Shown one piece after another: positions 47,063-59,293 of a stretch of DNA of 64,000 nt; position 1 is the stretch's first letter; the number at the start of each line of letters is the position of its first letter. The DNA comes from Gentiana macrophylla (taxonomy: Eukaryota; Streptophyta; Magnoliopsida; Gentianales; Gentianaceae). The position numbers and the translations under genes were made by a program. The DNA is taken from assembly GCA_026214975.1 (NCBI GenBank), contig CM047808.1:5197262-5261261 (forward strand). Reading direction: 5' to 3'. The notes below the pieces were generated by a model. That model saw only the letters and a program-made list of their open reading frames with translations. It had not been told where the DNA came from and searched no databases.

Positions 47063-47997
47063 CATTGGCACTTTTAAAAAAAACAAATTGTTAAAGATGA
47101 ATTGGGTCACAGTAAGCGCGTGTCTAGCGAGTCATTCAAGTTATGTTTTGTTGTTTTTGGTTTACTATTTGTATAAAATGAATGTCATTGGGTGATTCTG
47201 TTTTAAAGGCTACTAAGTGGTTTTTTTGTGCTGAATTTTGTACTTCATTTTTTTCGCTTAATACAATAGCATTACAAAAAAATTTATTCCAAATTTCTCG
47301 AAGTTAAATTCCTCGACTCGTCTCTTTCGCACACGCTGGGTACCACGCTTTTAAGTTTCAGTCTCATGGGTTTGTTGTACAATTTTGTCTTCTCGTCTTG
47401 GCATTTTATTTTCATGGTGCCAATTATTAAAAGAATTTTGTTGTACACCTTTTTTACATAACCTAAAAATGAATGATTATGATATATTTAACGGATAAAA
47501 TGACTTTGTTTTACAAACCATGTTATGTATATATAAAATTTAATGTTGATTTTTTTTTTCCATAGGATGGTTGCACTTGCAGGTCTAGTAGATAAGTCAT
47601 TTTTTTTATTTATTATTTTTTTAAGAAAAAATATACTTTTAGTAGTTAATAACTGAGTTGCCGACTAGAGGAATATGAATACTTCTTCTGAAAATAAAAT
47701 TTGTCTTGTCAACCTCACTTTTGCAACATATCATTAAATTTTTTCTAACCATGGACTTCATTCTTTTTTTTTTGAATGGAAATATCATTATATTAATTAA
47801 GAAAGTAAACCAACCAATAATGCTGAAGAGACGGAGGGTGGTTGGGCGGGGGGCGGACAAGTCACATTAATTGGTTGACCAACATATCTCGACCTTTAAC
47901 TACTAGAGAATTATAAATATTCGGCATCTTGCCCGGCGGAAAGGCTACATCTAGTCTTGGGCCAATGATTTGGACGATCACGCCTAGGTTTTTTTTT
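47063..47997. other. No gene seen
   Basis: AT-rich tail of the hAT region. The 3' end of the element was not located. Confidence 0.4.
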
Positions 47998-49320
47998 TCA
48001 AGCGCGAAACCCCGGAACCGAGCAGGGGGGTGTCAAACCCCAATTACATTGACCAGAAAACTTATAGGGTAAAGAAAAGCCTAATTTTGCTAAGTCGTCT
48101 GCCACAATGTTACAAGATCGCCGGATATGGCAAAAACTACAACTAGTAAAAAATCTTCTATTTGCTTTTGATAGCATACCACATGCAGTAAGATCTTCTT
48201 CTTCTCCATTGATCTTGCTATGCAGCTTAAGGAATCCGATTCGATTGTGATTTTGCCGTTCCATATTCGCGATGCTTCTTGAACTCCAAGCAAGATGGCT
48301 GTCATCTCTGCAAATTCGATGGAGGATACCGGGCCAAGATTATAAGAGAGGGCCTATGTTGCACGGACACTCCGTTTAGCCAGAGTGTCGCGTGTCGGAC
48401 ACGGACACGCCTCGGACACGTCGGACACACCATCGGGCTGAATTGGAATTTTCAAAAAAATTGGACACACATGTCGGACACGCTATTGGGCCGAATCAGA
48501 ATTTTTAAAAAAAGTTGGACCCGCGCGTCCAAAAAAATAAACACTTTTACCAGATTTTGGACACTTTTCTACCTAAAACGATACAGTTTCATATGATGTA
48601 GATGATGTTGAAATATAACATTATATATGAGCTACTCTTCGATCTTTTGCAGTACTATTTTATATATAAAATGACTTTAAAATTTACAGAAAGCTACGTA
48701 TTTTTTAGGTCGATGATAGTATGCATTTTGCATAATCACTTTTTTTTTTGAGAAAAAATACCACTAAAAGTGTGAGCTTATGAATGCACTATAAATGTTC
48801 AATGTATGATAATATTATTAGTTACCTACTTGGTGTCAAATTTATCTTTTAGTCCCGATATTTTTATAATTACAATTTAACCCCTATATTTTTTGATAAT
48901 TACATTTTAGTCCCTATATTTTAATATTTACATTTTGAGTCTCCGCACCCGTGTCCTATTTTTTTAAAACTCTCCTATCCCTGTGTCACGTGTTCTCGAA
49001 TCCGTGTCCCCGTATCCGTGTCCGTGCAACCTAGGAGAGGGCTATTAGTAAATCTTCTTTGTGGTTGCGAATAACAATCCCTGCCCAATTCCTTCTTTGA
49101 CCCCAGCATCTACATTTGCTTTGATGGATCGATTACTTGGAGGAATCCACTAACTCGGATAAGGAGGAGGGAGATTAGCTGCTTCATCCAGACCAGAAAC
49201 TTTACGGTACGCATCTAGCAAGGAGTGAACTTGGCGCAGGATTCTGCCGGCTGAAAGGTTGGTACGCATCTTGATTTTTTTTTTTTTTTTTTTGGGGTGC
49301 GACTTCATTCTTGATATTGC
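47998..49320 (-). pseudogene. RNase H-like domain relic split by a hAT MITE
   Basis: On the minus strand, right of the insert: RSIKANVDAGVKEGIGQGLL (first catalytic Asp in NVDA, about 49105-49060), preceded by a stop. Left of the insert: SSIEFAEMTAILLGVQEA, KITIESDSLSCIARS (catalytic ESDS, about 48240) and, after frame changes, RRSCNIVADDLAKLGFSL. Removing the MITE and one duplication copy brings the halves together in order. It is the C-terminal domain of a LINE-type polyprotein or a free-standing RNase H-like gene. Confidence 0.78.
48354..49034. mobile_element. hAT non-autonomous element (681 bp, perfect 8 bp duplication)
   Basis: The left end CTATGTTGCACGGACAC and the reversed right end CTAGGTTGCACGGACAC match at 16 of 17 bases. 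The flanks GAGAGGGC (48346-48353 and 49035-49042) are identical. CGGACACG-type words repeat just inside each end. No transposase frame is present. Confidence 0.9.
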
Positions 49321-49619
49321 CATGTATAACTCATGCATGTATTGATAGATCTATCAATTAGTGTTCACTAGCCAAATATTACCATTGCATTAATTTTCAC
49401 CATCAATTCCGTATAATAATGCAGAAGAATTACAAAAAAGTGTCAAACTTAACACAAATTTTAGGTTGGTTATAGACCAAATCCTTGTTGGTGTATCATA
49501 TTGAGTTGAAATTTTTGTTTTTAAATTGGGCCCCTGCTTCTAGAAAAAGAACTATCAATGAATTTTTTTTCAAAGTGATGACATGATGTAAACAACCTGA
49601 AACGTTCAAATATTTACTT

Positions 49620-49935
49620 ATTAAGTCGAGCATCCTTTAAAAACATTATTGTTCGAACTCAGCTCGAGTTAATTCGTTCGATTAAGAAAAATATTGCTAA
49701 AAACCGGCTTGATCAAGTTCTAATGATGCTCGATTACGCTCGAAAGAATCTTGATCACTATTTAGCTCGAAAAAATATTGACTTTCAATATGCTCTAGCT
49801 CGGTTTGTCAATAAATGTTGTGTGTGTGTGTATATATATATATAATGTTCGATAAACTCGTGACTATTTCGAATCAAGTTTTTACGAGTCCAGTGTAACT
49901 ATGATAATCTGTTTGAGTTTGACTCGAGATCAATT
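49620..49935. repeat. TCGA/CTCGA-rich degenerate repeat
   Basis: Many TTCGAA, GCTCGA and ACTCGA words, partly palindromic, with a short (GT)n(AT)n tract at 49817-49843. It resembles in kind the TCGA-rich module in the 1.7 kb tandem units. Confidence 0.5.
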
Positions 49936-51185
49936 TTTTTTTTTTAATTAAAATTTAGAAATTATCTTTTAATGACATTATTAATTGGTGTTCACATGTT
50001 AGCTGCAAAAATGTAGTACTAGTGTAGTACTACTATGAAAATGAATGGCCTGAGATTGAAGTACTACCCGTGAAAAAAAACTGTAACAAAAGACCAGACT
50101 TTAATTTAAAGTGTCCAACCACTGATTTTTTTTAGGGTCTTTTTATTTAGAATACATTCAATCTACTCGTGTATTATTTTATCTGTGCACCATAAAGAAT
50201 CGACTTTGTGAAAGTCTGGTCCATCAGTCTAGAACCGACGAAAAGCGAATGAAGGGAGTCCTGTTTAATGGAGTACCGTTTCAACCCAATGAAGTGACTT
50301 GGTTTTTATTTATTTGTTCTCTTTTTATGCATAATAATGTTGTATATTATGTCTCCTTGTTACTCTCTAAAATGAAGTGAATATAATTATATCATTACTA
50401 TATATATCTACTCTCTAATTATATCGTTACTATATATATATCTAATCTCTCCTAAAATAAGTTTTATTTTAGCTAAAACAATATTAATTTTTAATCTGAT
50501 GACTTAGAGTCATGAGTTTGCTATTATACTAAAAAATTGAAAGAAATCTTCTCTTTACGTGGTTTGAGAAAGGACTTCTCACTCCCCTGTCCCACGCAAT
50601 GTCCTCTCATTGCGATACAACGATTGCGCTCGTATCTACATCTATTATATAACAAAAATATGAATTTTTATGTTATTACGTAACTTTAAATGATTTTTAA
50701 TTTAATTTTTTAAATTAGTTTGATAGTGTGAGTGCGTAGACATTACGTAACATTCAAACATGGTTTTTACATGATTACGTAACATAAAATTAGAGTACGT
50801 ATGGTTTTTTGTACTCGCTTCGCATGGGCAAAACGGATGTGAAGCAACAAATGACACAACACACATTTGATTACAACCCTTGATCATTGTAAACATCATA
50901 ATCAATTATAAAAGGACATTTTATTGTGATCACAGTCAATCTATATTTTGAGCATCAAAGTGAAATTCGACCTTGCAAAAGTCAAAGTTATGGAAAAAAA
51001 AAAATCGACTATGGAGGGGATCGAAATTGCAAACTCGACAATTTTCAGAAATGTGTTACCCGGATGGATCAAATGTGTCAATGATAAATGTATATTTTGT
51101 ATTTCATTCATTCTGACACTACGACTGTGTCTATACTGGTTTTCCACCTGTGACAATATTTCTTTTAAGTTTTAACCTATTACTG
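49936..51185. other. No gene seen
   Basis: AT-rich. A short direct repeat of TATATC.TTACTATATATATC lies near 50385-50440. ORFs here lack family signatures. Confidence 0.45.
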
Positions 51186-51194
51186 GATATTTAC

Positions 51195-51332
51195 GGGAAG
51201 TTGTTGGGTGCAACCGCCATATGCGGAGTGCACCCATATAGCAAACTGTACACCTTGTATTTTTAAACAGAATTCAAACTGTGTGGTCCAAATTTATTAG
51301 ATGAATGTGGATATACCACACAAGAACTTCCC
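51195..51332. mobile_element. Mutator-type MITE (138 bp, perfect 9 bp duplication)
   Basis: The ends are GGGAAGTTGTTGGGTG and (reversed) GGGAAGTTCTTGTGTGG. The flanks GATATTTAC (51186-51194 and 51333-51341) are identical. The internal CATATGCGGAGT is shared with the copy at 58000. Confidence 0.9.
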
Positions 51333-51529
51333 GATATTTACCTTTGCAAGTCGTCTGTTCAATATCCAGAGTGTACGGTACACACCTTCACACGCATTTT
51401 CTTTATAAAAAAAATGGAGAAAGGATTACATTTATTAATATGTTACATGATGACTAATGTGTGTGAGTTTTAAATTACACTAATGTGTGTAATTTCTATT
51501 TAGGGCCAGTTGAGCGTGAACAATTTTAT

Positions 51530-51775
51530 TAATAGTTAAAGGTTGTGGATGATTGTTTTTAATTTAAAATAGGAAAAAATGATAAGGAAAAGATAGATAG
51601 TGGTTGAAGGAATAGCGCGAATGTTCTTACATGTGTGTTCACTACGTGTGGTTGTAGCGGCATGTAATGAACACATATAAGAATACGCGCGTTTTGTCAT
51701 TTTTCAACCACTATTTTTTTTTCTTATCCTTTTTCCCATTTTGTATCTTATTTTGTCCTTCTCAACCACTAATGT
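51530..51775. mobile_element. Fold-back MITE (about 245 bp)
   Basis: Left-arm words GTGGTTGAA, GCGCGAATGTTCTTACATGTGTGTTCA pair with the right arm TGAACACATATAAGAATACGCGCG and TTCAACCAC, giving a near full-length hairpin. A second outer pair is GATAAGGAAAAG with CTTATCCTTTTTCCC. Exact ends and target duplication are unclear. Confidence 0.55.
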
Positions 51776-51906
51776 CATAAGTTTACAGTTTTCTTTTTAT
51801 GCTTTTATAGAAATGAGTTTATTGTTTTTAAAAACTAGTTATCCGACGCATGACACTTTTGAAGAGATTAATGATTCAAGGCTAATAAAGTTACTAGTGG
51901 TCGGTA

Positions 51907-53760
51907 ACACCGTGCAAGGCACGGTATGCCCAGTACAAAGTATCAGCTGAAGTTGTATGATCAAGGGAGGATTGTGAAACACTGAACCATTGGTTCTCGT
52001 AGCCAAAGAAAGACCTGCGTTTAACCCGGAAAACTTCAATATTTGAAAACCTTCATCAACGGCTTAATGCACATAGTTTATGCTCTAGTAAGATTTATAG
52101 GTTAACATGTAAATCAATGTAAACAATAAGAACGTAAATAGAATAACATACCATGGTGTGTTGTAACCTTCACATTTACAAAAACAGCCATCGTTGGATC
52201 GGGAAGCTTAAGGCTTACTTGGTTTTGGCTATTGTCAACCAAATCACCCCAAACATGTATCATCATTGCAATGCCCCTGGCAAGAAAAGGAAAGAACAAT
52301 GTGGATATTCTTTTTAAACAGAATCATACCATTAACCAGAAGCAAAACTTACTCATCATCAATCACAACATAGTCTGTGGTCTTGGATTTTCCTGATGCA
52401 TCAGCAGTTGGGATCGAATGAATAACCAAGCACCTAATAGCTTTGGTACAAAGACAGGCAAAACATAAACACATGGAATTTCTAAGAAACAAAATAAACG
52501 ATACAGCATACACAAGAAATTCTACCTATTGGTTCATTGTGTTCAATCCATTTATGAAGTTCTGAAAACTTGATAAAGTTAAAAGCACATGGGATACTGT
52601 AAGGAACTGCATCTTCAATAAGCTCCACATGTGTATAGTTGGTAAGAGTCCACCCGTAACCATATTCACCAATCTGATACACTGGATTCGCATCTTTGAT
52701 AAAAGCGTTTGACAAATAATATCGATCATAAGGCTGCATCAATCTGTGGAACATGTTGATATTTGGTTCGTAGGCAACAGCTCCTATCATGGTACCCTTT
52801 CAAAACATAACGGACAGCAAATAGTCAACATCCATAAATTTGTTAAACGCTGCAAAATTCAATCCACCCGAGACTGAGATTGCCATCAACTTTAAAAAGA
52901 ACCACCAAGCTATCAGATGCAATTAAAAAACAAAAAATAAATAACACTGAACACGTGCACAGATTTAAATAAATTAAAAAAAAGAAGCATTCTGTTTTGC
53001 CTTTATAAAAAAATAAAAGCATTCTGGTAAAATAAAAGCATTCTGCATCGACCATCTATAAAAAAAACATCTGTTTTGCCAATGCTTTTATTTTTGGTTT
53101 TTGTATCCACTAACTGCATTGAAAACCAAAAATAAAAGCATTCTGGTTAGCATTTTGCATTGTTTAGAATGCCTTTGATAAATTGACAAAAAAAAATAAA
53201 TATCACCTGCAGCACTACACAGGCAAACCAATTCATCCTCACACCAAGAAGGTAGGTAAACTAATACAACTGAACACGTCCTTTAACGAAGAACAAAAAA
53301 AAAACCAACTGTACATCTTTTTGCTATGATAGAACGCCAAACAACGACCGAAACTGCATTGAATACATATTAAAAATCAGCCAAAAACCTCTCCTGAAGC
53401 ATAGAGGCACCCAATAAACTAATAACAAAAATGAACTATGTTGCCACTGATAGAGAAAGCGGTAAGAAAAGTAGAGGTATACCAAATTGTTCATGGAAAA
53501 TAACATTTAATCGAGCTTATTTAGTAGAATAAACTCCAAAGGGCAAAGCGAATACTGTAGAAACGGACATATTCAGAAAAAGAAAACAGGGAAAAACGTT
53601 TTCTTACCTCCATATTAGTGAGCACATAGTTTTGGTATTTTTTCCCAGACTGCCCAATCTTCACATCATCTTTTCGCAACACCTGGACTATAACAGTCCA
53701 AACCCTTTTTCTTTTATCTGGTAGGTCAACAGCATTGCATATCGGTCTGCCTTGGTCACT
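51907..53760 (-). pseudogene. Replication protein A large-subunit-like gene of the Helitron
   Basis: Single-strand-binding RPA70-like proteins accompany many plant Helitrons. Exons with good splice sites are 53760-53608 (GRPICNAVDLPDKRKRVWT, KKYQNYVLTNME), 52796-52526 (NINMFHRLMQPYDRYYLSNA, YGYGWTLTNYTHVE), 52433-52353 (HSIPTADASGKSKTTDYVV), 52276-52152 (MIHVWGDLVDNSQNQVSLKL) and about 52050-51907 (KFSGLNAGLSLATRTNGSVF). They give two OB-fold regions. The last exon runs into the Helitron terminus, and an 810-base AT-rich intron separates the first two. I see no stop within these exons; intactness upstream is unknown, so 'pseudogene' is cautious. Confidence 0.68.
51909..51925 (-). other. Helitron 3' terminal hairpin
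   Basis: ACCGTGC and GCACGGT form a stem with a three-base loop, 11 bases before the terminal CTAG in minus sense. Such hairpins mark the 3' end of Helitrons. Confidence 0.75.
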
Positions 53761-53899
53761 CTACCAATAATAAACAGATGGTGTCTTGTTTAGAATTTTT
53801 AAGCGGATGAACAATCAGAATGATTTAATCTAATCATGCAATCTCTCAACTGTAGTAACATTGATCAGACACACACATGGAGTTTTTCAAAGAGTAAAA

Positions 53900-55085
53900 C
53901 TATGCACAGTTTAAAATTTCTCTATAGACAACATTTTTTGTTGTGTTTGCTGTTTCTCTATCAAAAAATGCAGGGGCAATAAGAACTTTTAGATCATTTT
54001 TTTGTTTAGCACGTGACAACGCAACATATAATTGGCCATGCGCAAAAACAGGCTCTTTTAAATAAAGTACAATCTGTAGTTCTTCAAGATTCGGTAAATT
54101 TCTTAAATCTCTAAAAAACTTAGCATAAGGGTTGTCAGCTATAACTGTTAATATTTTGTCCAAAGTCATTTCAAACAACCGCGGACACTGCTCTAGGCGC
54201 TGTGTTTTCTCATAAGCTGTATCATGAAAGTACAACTGAAGATTCCTAGGCTTTTCATGTGTTCCTACCAAGTCATTCATAAAATGATACACCTGACCTT
54301 GGACCTTAAACGTGTATACACCCTTATTTCTGCGTGCCAAATCTTTGTCATATGTTGCCCCTAGTGATGTAAATGCAAGATGGTTATTATATGTTCGAAT
54401 AGACGCTCTAAAATTGACGGCCTCAACACTTTGTTCTGTTATTAGGTCAACTAATACAGAAGGCAACCTGGTTTTTGCAAGGAAAATGTCACCTTCTGAA
54501 CAACAGAAATTGTTAGTTTCGTGTACAAACTTAAAGGCTTCGCAGTGCACACAAACAGGCATTGCCTGTAAGATGTCACTGCATTTAGCAATCTTTCGAA
54601 GCACGCCTCTACATCCATCTTGTTCAGAGTTGGAAAAGTATCCAGAGGCATTACAATGAACATCATCAGGATGAATCAAACCAGGTTCATTTCGCCGTGA
54701 GCGTTTAGCTTTCCAGTGTAATATTTTTTTGGTCCTCTCACTTATTTCGTTCTCTCCATGCTCACTTATTGAGACTGTATTCAACGAACTTTGTTCAGCA
54801 CTTTCTAAGGCAGATGGCTGGCTAACAAAATTTGCTTAAACCAGACTGGGAATCCAAGGGCAACACATCACAGGAAGACAGTGAACAGTGTGCATAGGGC
54901 TGTTCTGTTAGTTGTTCATTTTCATCACGCTTTTTAGATGAGCAGCTTACAAGATTTCGAGATTCTATTGTAGCATGATCAATTTTATGTGAAAATTTGT
55001 GTCTCTTCGTAGCTTGAATTGTTGGTTGAAGAACAGCTCTATCATGTGTAAAGTCTTTTTTAGATTTTGTTTTTTTTCTCTCCAT
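53900..55085 (-). pseudogene. Helitron transposase with internal deletion (N-terminal domain joined to helicase end)
   Basis: The frame from 54784 reads the Helitron N-terminal region (SLGATYDKDLARRNKGVYTF, VYHFMNDLVGTHEKPR, PYAKFFRDLRNLPNLEELQI). At about 54070 it passes without a stop into PVFAHGQLYVALSRAKQKNDL, the final motif of the Pif1-like helicase, and ends at 53900. The Rep HUH nuclease and most of the helicase, normally about a thousand residues, are missing, so the protein cannot transpose the element. Upstream (55085-54822) a further frame with KKDFTHDRAVLQP belongs to the N-terminus but is separated by a stop or intron. Confidence 0.82.
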
Positions 55086-57093
55086 CTTTCAAGATTTGCC
55101 GCTCTATTATCTGATTTCTTTTGTTCAGTTTGTTTAACCGAAGTAGATGTAATATCTTGCCTAAACATTGGCGTCAAGCTTTTAAGAAGACCATGTACAG
55201 CTAAAATTTCCTTGACAGATGAACAAAAGACCGTTTGAAAAGACCAACTAATAAGGAACTATGACCAAGTAGTTAACCAAAACAAAACAACTTCTAACTT
55301 AGCATAATACCAAAGTTGAGACAATAAGTGAAGAACATTGCAGCAATACCTTAAGAGCTGCCATTGCACTCGTACAAAACCCGAAGAACCAGCAACAATA
55401 GCACCGCCGTAGCACACCAGATGAGCTGTAGTCTAAGATCAAGAAAAAAGACTATCAGAAGCAGTCTAAATAAAAAGACCATCAAAATCCAAAGCAACAG
55501 ACCTGTACCAAGCAAAAGACATGAATGTGATAATGGTTTTATTTTTACAAAATGGAGTACAATTTGAACACGTTAGAATAAGAAGAGGTAATCATTTTAA
55601 GCATAGTAGCCTCTTGCAAGTAATTTTTTTGAAGAAGGAAGAAAAGAACAACAGAAATACAACAACAACAAACCTATACAGAATAGATTAACCACCTAGA
55701 AGCATGAAAACAATACCATATTATTTCATATCACACATCCAAACTGGAAGTCAGAAATGCAAATGAAAATTGCTCACATCACATAACCCCAAAAAAAACA
55801 TAGAATGATCTAAATGATCTGTATATTGTGAAGAATGTCTATTTTTCTTGTCTCTGTTAGAAAACAAACAATGAACCATATTGGTATAATCTATAAAACC
55901 AAAAAAAAGGAATAAACTGTATTTGGTAAAACTGCATCATCAGTAAACCAAACACAAAAAGTAAAAGCAGAAATTCCAACAAACACAGCAGAACAAGAAA
56001 GAGGATCAAGTAACATGAAGAAACAAGCATGCATATACAAACAAAGGGAACATAGTAACACAGAACCAGAAGCAACAAATTGAACCAAAAACACATCATT
56101 GTTAGTAGAGAATGAGGGCATTTAAAACATCAAATAAATATGCATCTAAATAACCAACAGAAGGATCAGCTATCTAACTGCACAAGGCAAAAGCTTTAAT
56201 CCCAACAACCACAGCAGTAGAAAGAGAGAAAGCAAGTACATTTCCAGCATGAATAAACAGGCAAGCATAAATAAATGAAGCCAACAGAGCAGCATAGAAC
56301 CCAAATTAATAAATTTGAACCAACAAAACATCAATGCAAACAGCCATTGAATGACATCTACAGCAGGAAATAAACATGCATGTACAAAAAAAAAATAATG
56401 AACACATAAAATAAAGGAAACTACCTGCAGTAGTAGTTTTTACTGGTTTTCCTTAACAGAGAGAATGTGAAGAGTGTAAAAGAGAGTTTGGTGAGTATGT
56501 GAGGAAAAGAATGGGCTTGCTTATAAAGACTCAAAGGGGAGCAATTACGTACAGAAAGAAAAAATGGAAAATTAATACAATTAACCGGATAAAAATCTTC
56601 AATCAAACACCCACCGTGTAAAAGCCTTCGATCGGGGTAATATCCGCAGAAAGAATCCACCATGTAAAAAGCCTCTTCTACAGTCCATCAATCGGCAGAT
56701 CTGATCCAAACTTTTTAGTTCCTGATTTGACCTAATTCGTTCTAAAACATGCACACATGGCCTAATCCACCGGATAAAACGCTGTAAAATCTTCGCCTGA
56801 TGATAAAATCTTTCTTCCCCTTCGAAATCCGAGATTTGGTTGCCGGATTGATGGAAATCGGAAGGGTATTCTCGTAGTCGGCTGAGGTGAAAGGTTTTTG
56901 GGAAATTGGCGACATTTTTTTTTCTGAAACAAACCCCCTACAGCTGTTAAAAAAAAGAAATTATTTAGTTTAATCTATATTTTATCTCTATTCATTATAT
57001 GGTAAGCGGACACGTGTCACTCCCATAATTCCCCTCAGAAAAAAATTACGTGGACGCAGGAAAGGAAAGCAAGTCCAAACGCTTAATAGTAGA

Positions 57094-57999
57094 TAGATGA
57101 GAAATATTGTCAACTCAATGCTTTCGGTGAGTCAATTATCCTTTTGATAGACAAATTATGTAAATAAAATTATCTTACTAAGTCTCGTAAATATATTATA
57201 TCACATGACTCATAAATATATTATATCAAATGACGTACATTGTATTTATATTTTCTTCTTATTCTTATATAGAGCGTATGATAAAAGCGAGTAAAACATA
57301 TGTGATTACAATGCATTATACTTGATAAAATAGTTGTATTATAAAATATATCACGTCTCATTGCCATATCGTGTCCAAGGGGGTAAATACTCAAATACCT
57401 CAATGACTGAGGAAATTAGTTCAATAATTTAATTTACCAAAAACCTTTATATTTCAATTCTATCTATTGAGTCGATCTTCGGTCCACCTAAATATCTGAA
57501 TACAGTCTACTTACCCACCCCCAACTTAAGTTCCTTAAAAAGGTTGATGCCGTCCCACTTCCCCGTCCCTAAAGTTTCGTTGAAAGATAAATCGAGAATT
57601 ATGATTCAGTGATCTAATTTGCAAAAACCGATTTCATTTTTTTGTTGAGAGAAATAGATATGGAATATCGAACACTCATACCCAACTGAAAGACAAGAGA
57701 GTAAATATATATATATATATATATTATCATTGAGTTATGCTTCTGAATATCAGGACAACAGTTTCTAACTCCCACATTTGATCGTGTTGTGTCACTTAAT
57801 GTAACGTCCCATATTATTTTTTGAGAAGATAAAGTCCCATGTTAAAGTCCCATGTTAGAAGAGTAGGAAAAACAATAGGCTTAAATTAATAGTGTTGATA
57901 ACCTGTGTTAACCATTTTAAGTTAAACGTTAAACCAAAATAAGTACATGATCCATTACAACTCAAATAACGATGCTAGACTTGAATTAGGGTAATTTAT
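57094..57999. other. No gene seen
   Basis: AT-rich, with a short (AT)n run at 57705-57724 and a direct repeat of AAAGTCCCATGTTA near 57831-57857. Confidence 0.45.
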
Positions 58000-58149
58000 G
58001 GAGAGTTATTGGGTGCACCCGTCATATGCGGAGTAAAACCATGTGGCGAGACCTCGACCTTTTGTTTTAAAACACAATTCAAACAGAATAATCCAAATTT
58101 GTTCACATGTCAATTCGATGTATGTGGATATCTGCACACAAAAACTTCC
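58000..58149. mobile_element. Mutator-type MITE (150 bp, perfect 9 bp duplication)
   Basis: Starts GGAGAGTTATTGGGTGCACC and ends ACACAAAAACTTCC. The flanks GTAATTTAT (57991-57999 and 58150-58158) are identical. CATATGCGGAGT and ACAATTCAAAC words are shared with the copy at 51195. Confidence 0.9.
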
Positions 58150-58212
58150 GTAATTTATTTTTAATTTTTTTGATGGTATAATTTATTACTTTAGGAAAGG
58201 CTAGAAACACTT

Positions 58213-58388
58213 TAACTAGGGGTGAACAAAAAAGCTGAAACCAAATCAACCTAGTAGAAGCCAAACCTAGTCCAAATCGAAAATATGTGGTGGTTTTGGT
58301 TTTGTTTTATTTTATATCAGAAACCAAACCGTGAAAAAACAATTTGGTTTTGGTTTTAAGATAAAATCCGGACCAAACTGGAACCGGA

Positions 58389-58486
<98 letters not shown>

Positions 58487-58490
58487 ACTA
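58213..58490. repeat. GGTTTTGG repeat with (AT)n(GT)n microsatellite
   Basis: Begins AGGGGTGAACAAAAA, contains AACCGTGAAAAAACAATTTGG and TTTGGTTTTAAGATAAAAT, and ends in a tract of about 60 bases of TA then about 28 of GT (58391-58481). It is the reverse counterpart of 14692-14900. Confidence 0.8.
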
Positions 58491-58835
58491 TATGTTTATG
58501 AATATCGACACTAGTAATAAAAGGGTATTTATTTGTATGCTCAATCAATTCATGTCACTCACTCTACTTGTGCACTAAAACCGACTTTTCGCTTGATGCA
58601 TTGTGAGAACCAGTCACCACAAATGGGTCGACTTTTCATCGGTCCCCCTCAATTATCACTACATGTAAATAACTAATATCTCAATCCATGATATATTAAT
58701 CACTTGATCAACTACCTCACACACGTAGTTTGATCTTTCATTCTAATAGAACTTATGATGAAGATATAATACAACAGATTTACGTGATTTTATATGATCA
58801 TCTTAATGGAAAATATGATAATATAATGTTGTCTT

Positions 58836-58949
<114 letters not shown>

Positions 58950-59251
58950 ACCCAAATGACATTCGAGTTATGGTGTATGATAAATGGAGAATGAGAATCT
59001 TGTATGATTATCATGTATGAATAACGACATTAATTTCTTTGAACAGTGATAATGTCATTTCACCTGGAAAAAATTTAAAAAAAGAGGGTCAAAACCTAAA
59101 AAAGCGTAAATTGCTCAATCCAAACCTGATAGAAACAAAATTGGCTTTTACTGCAATTATGAATCGGTTTTAGTTTGTAAATTTTGAAACCGTAAAAAAT
59201 GGTTTTGTTTTAAAAGTGGTTAAAAATCTAAAACCTAATTATATATCTTGC

Positions 59252-59293
<42 letters not shown>

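Larger units (their letters stand above)
51894..57093 (-). mobile_element. Helitron, 5.2 kb, RPA-carrying, internally deleted
   Basis: On the minus strand it starts TCTACTATTAAGCG (57093), preceded by A, and ends CCGACCACTAG (51894), followed by T, as expected for insertion between A and T. A 7 bp stem hairpin lies 11 bases before the terminal CTAG. Inside are the RPA-like exons and a Helitron N-terminal/helicase remnant, both on the minus strand. The left third in element sense (57093-55200) is non-coding, probably leader and introns. Confidence 0.78.

Noticed and set aside
55857..56121. Two hydrophobic minus-strand frames (76-80 codons)
   Set aside because: They fall in the AT-rich leader of the Helitron; hydrophobicity follows from T-rich codons; no start context or homologue.
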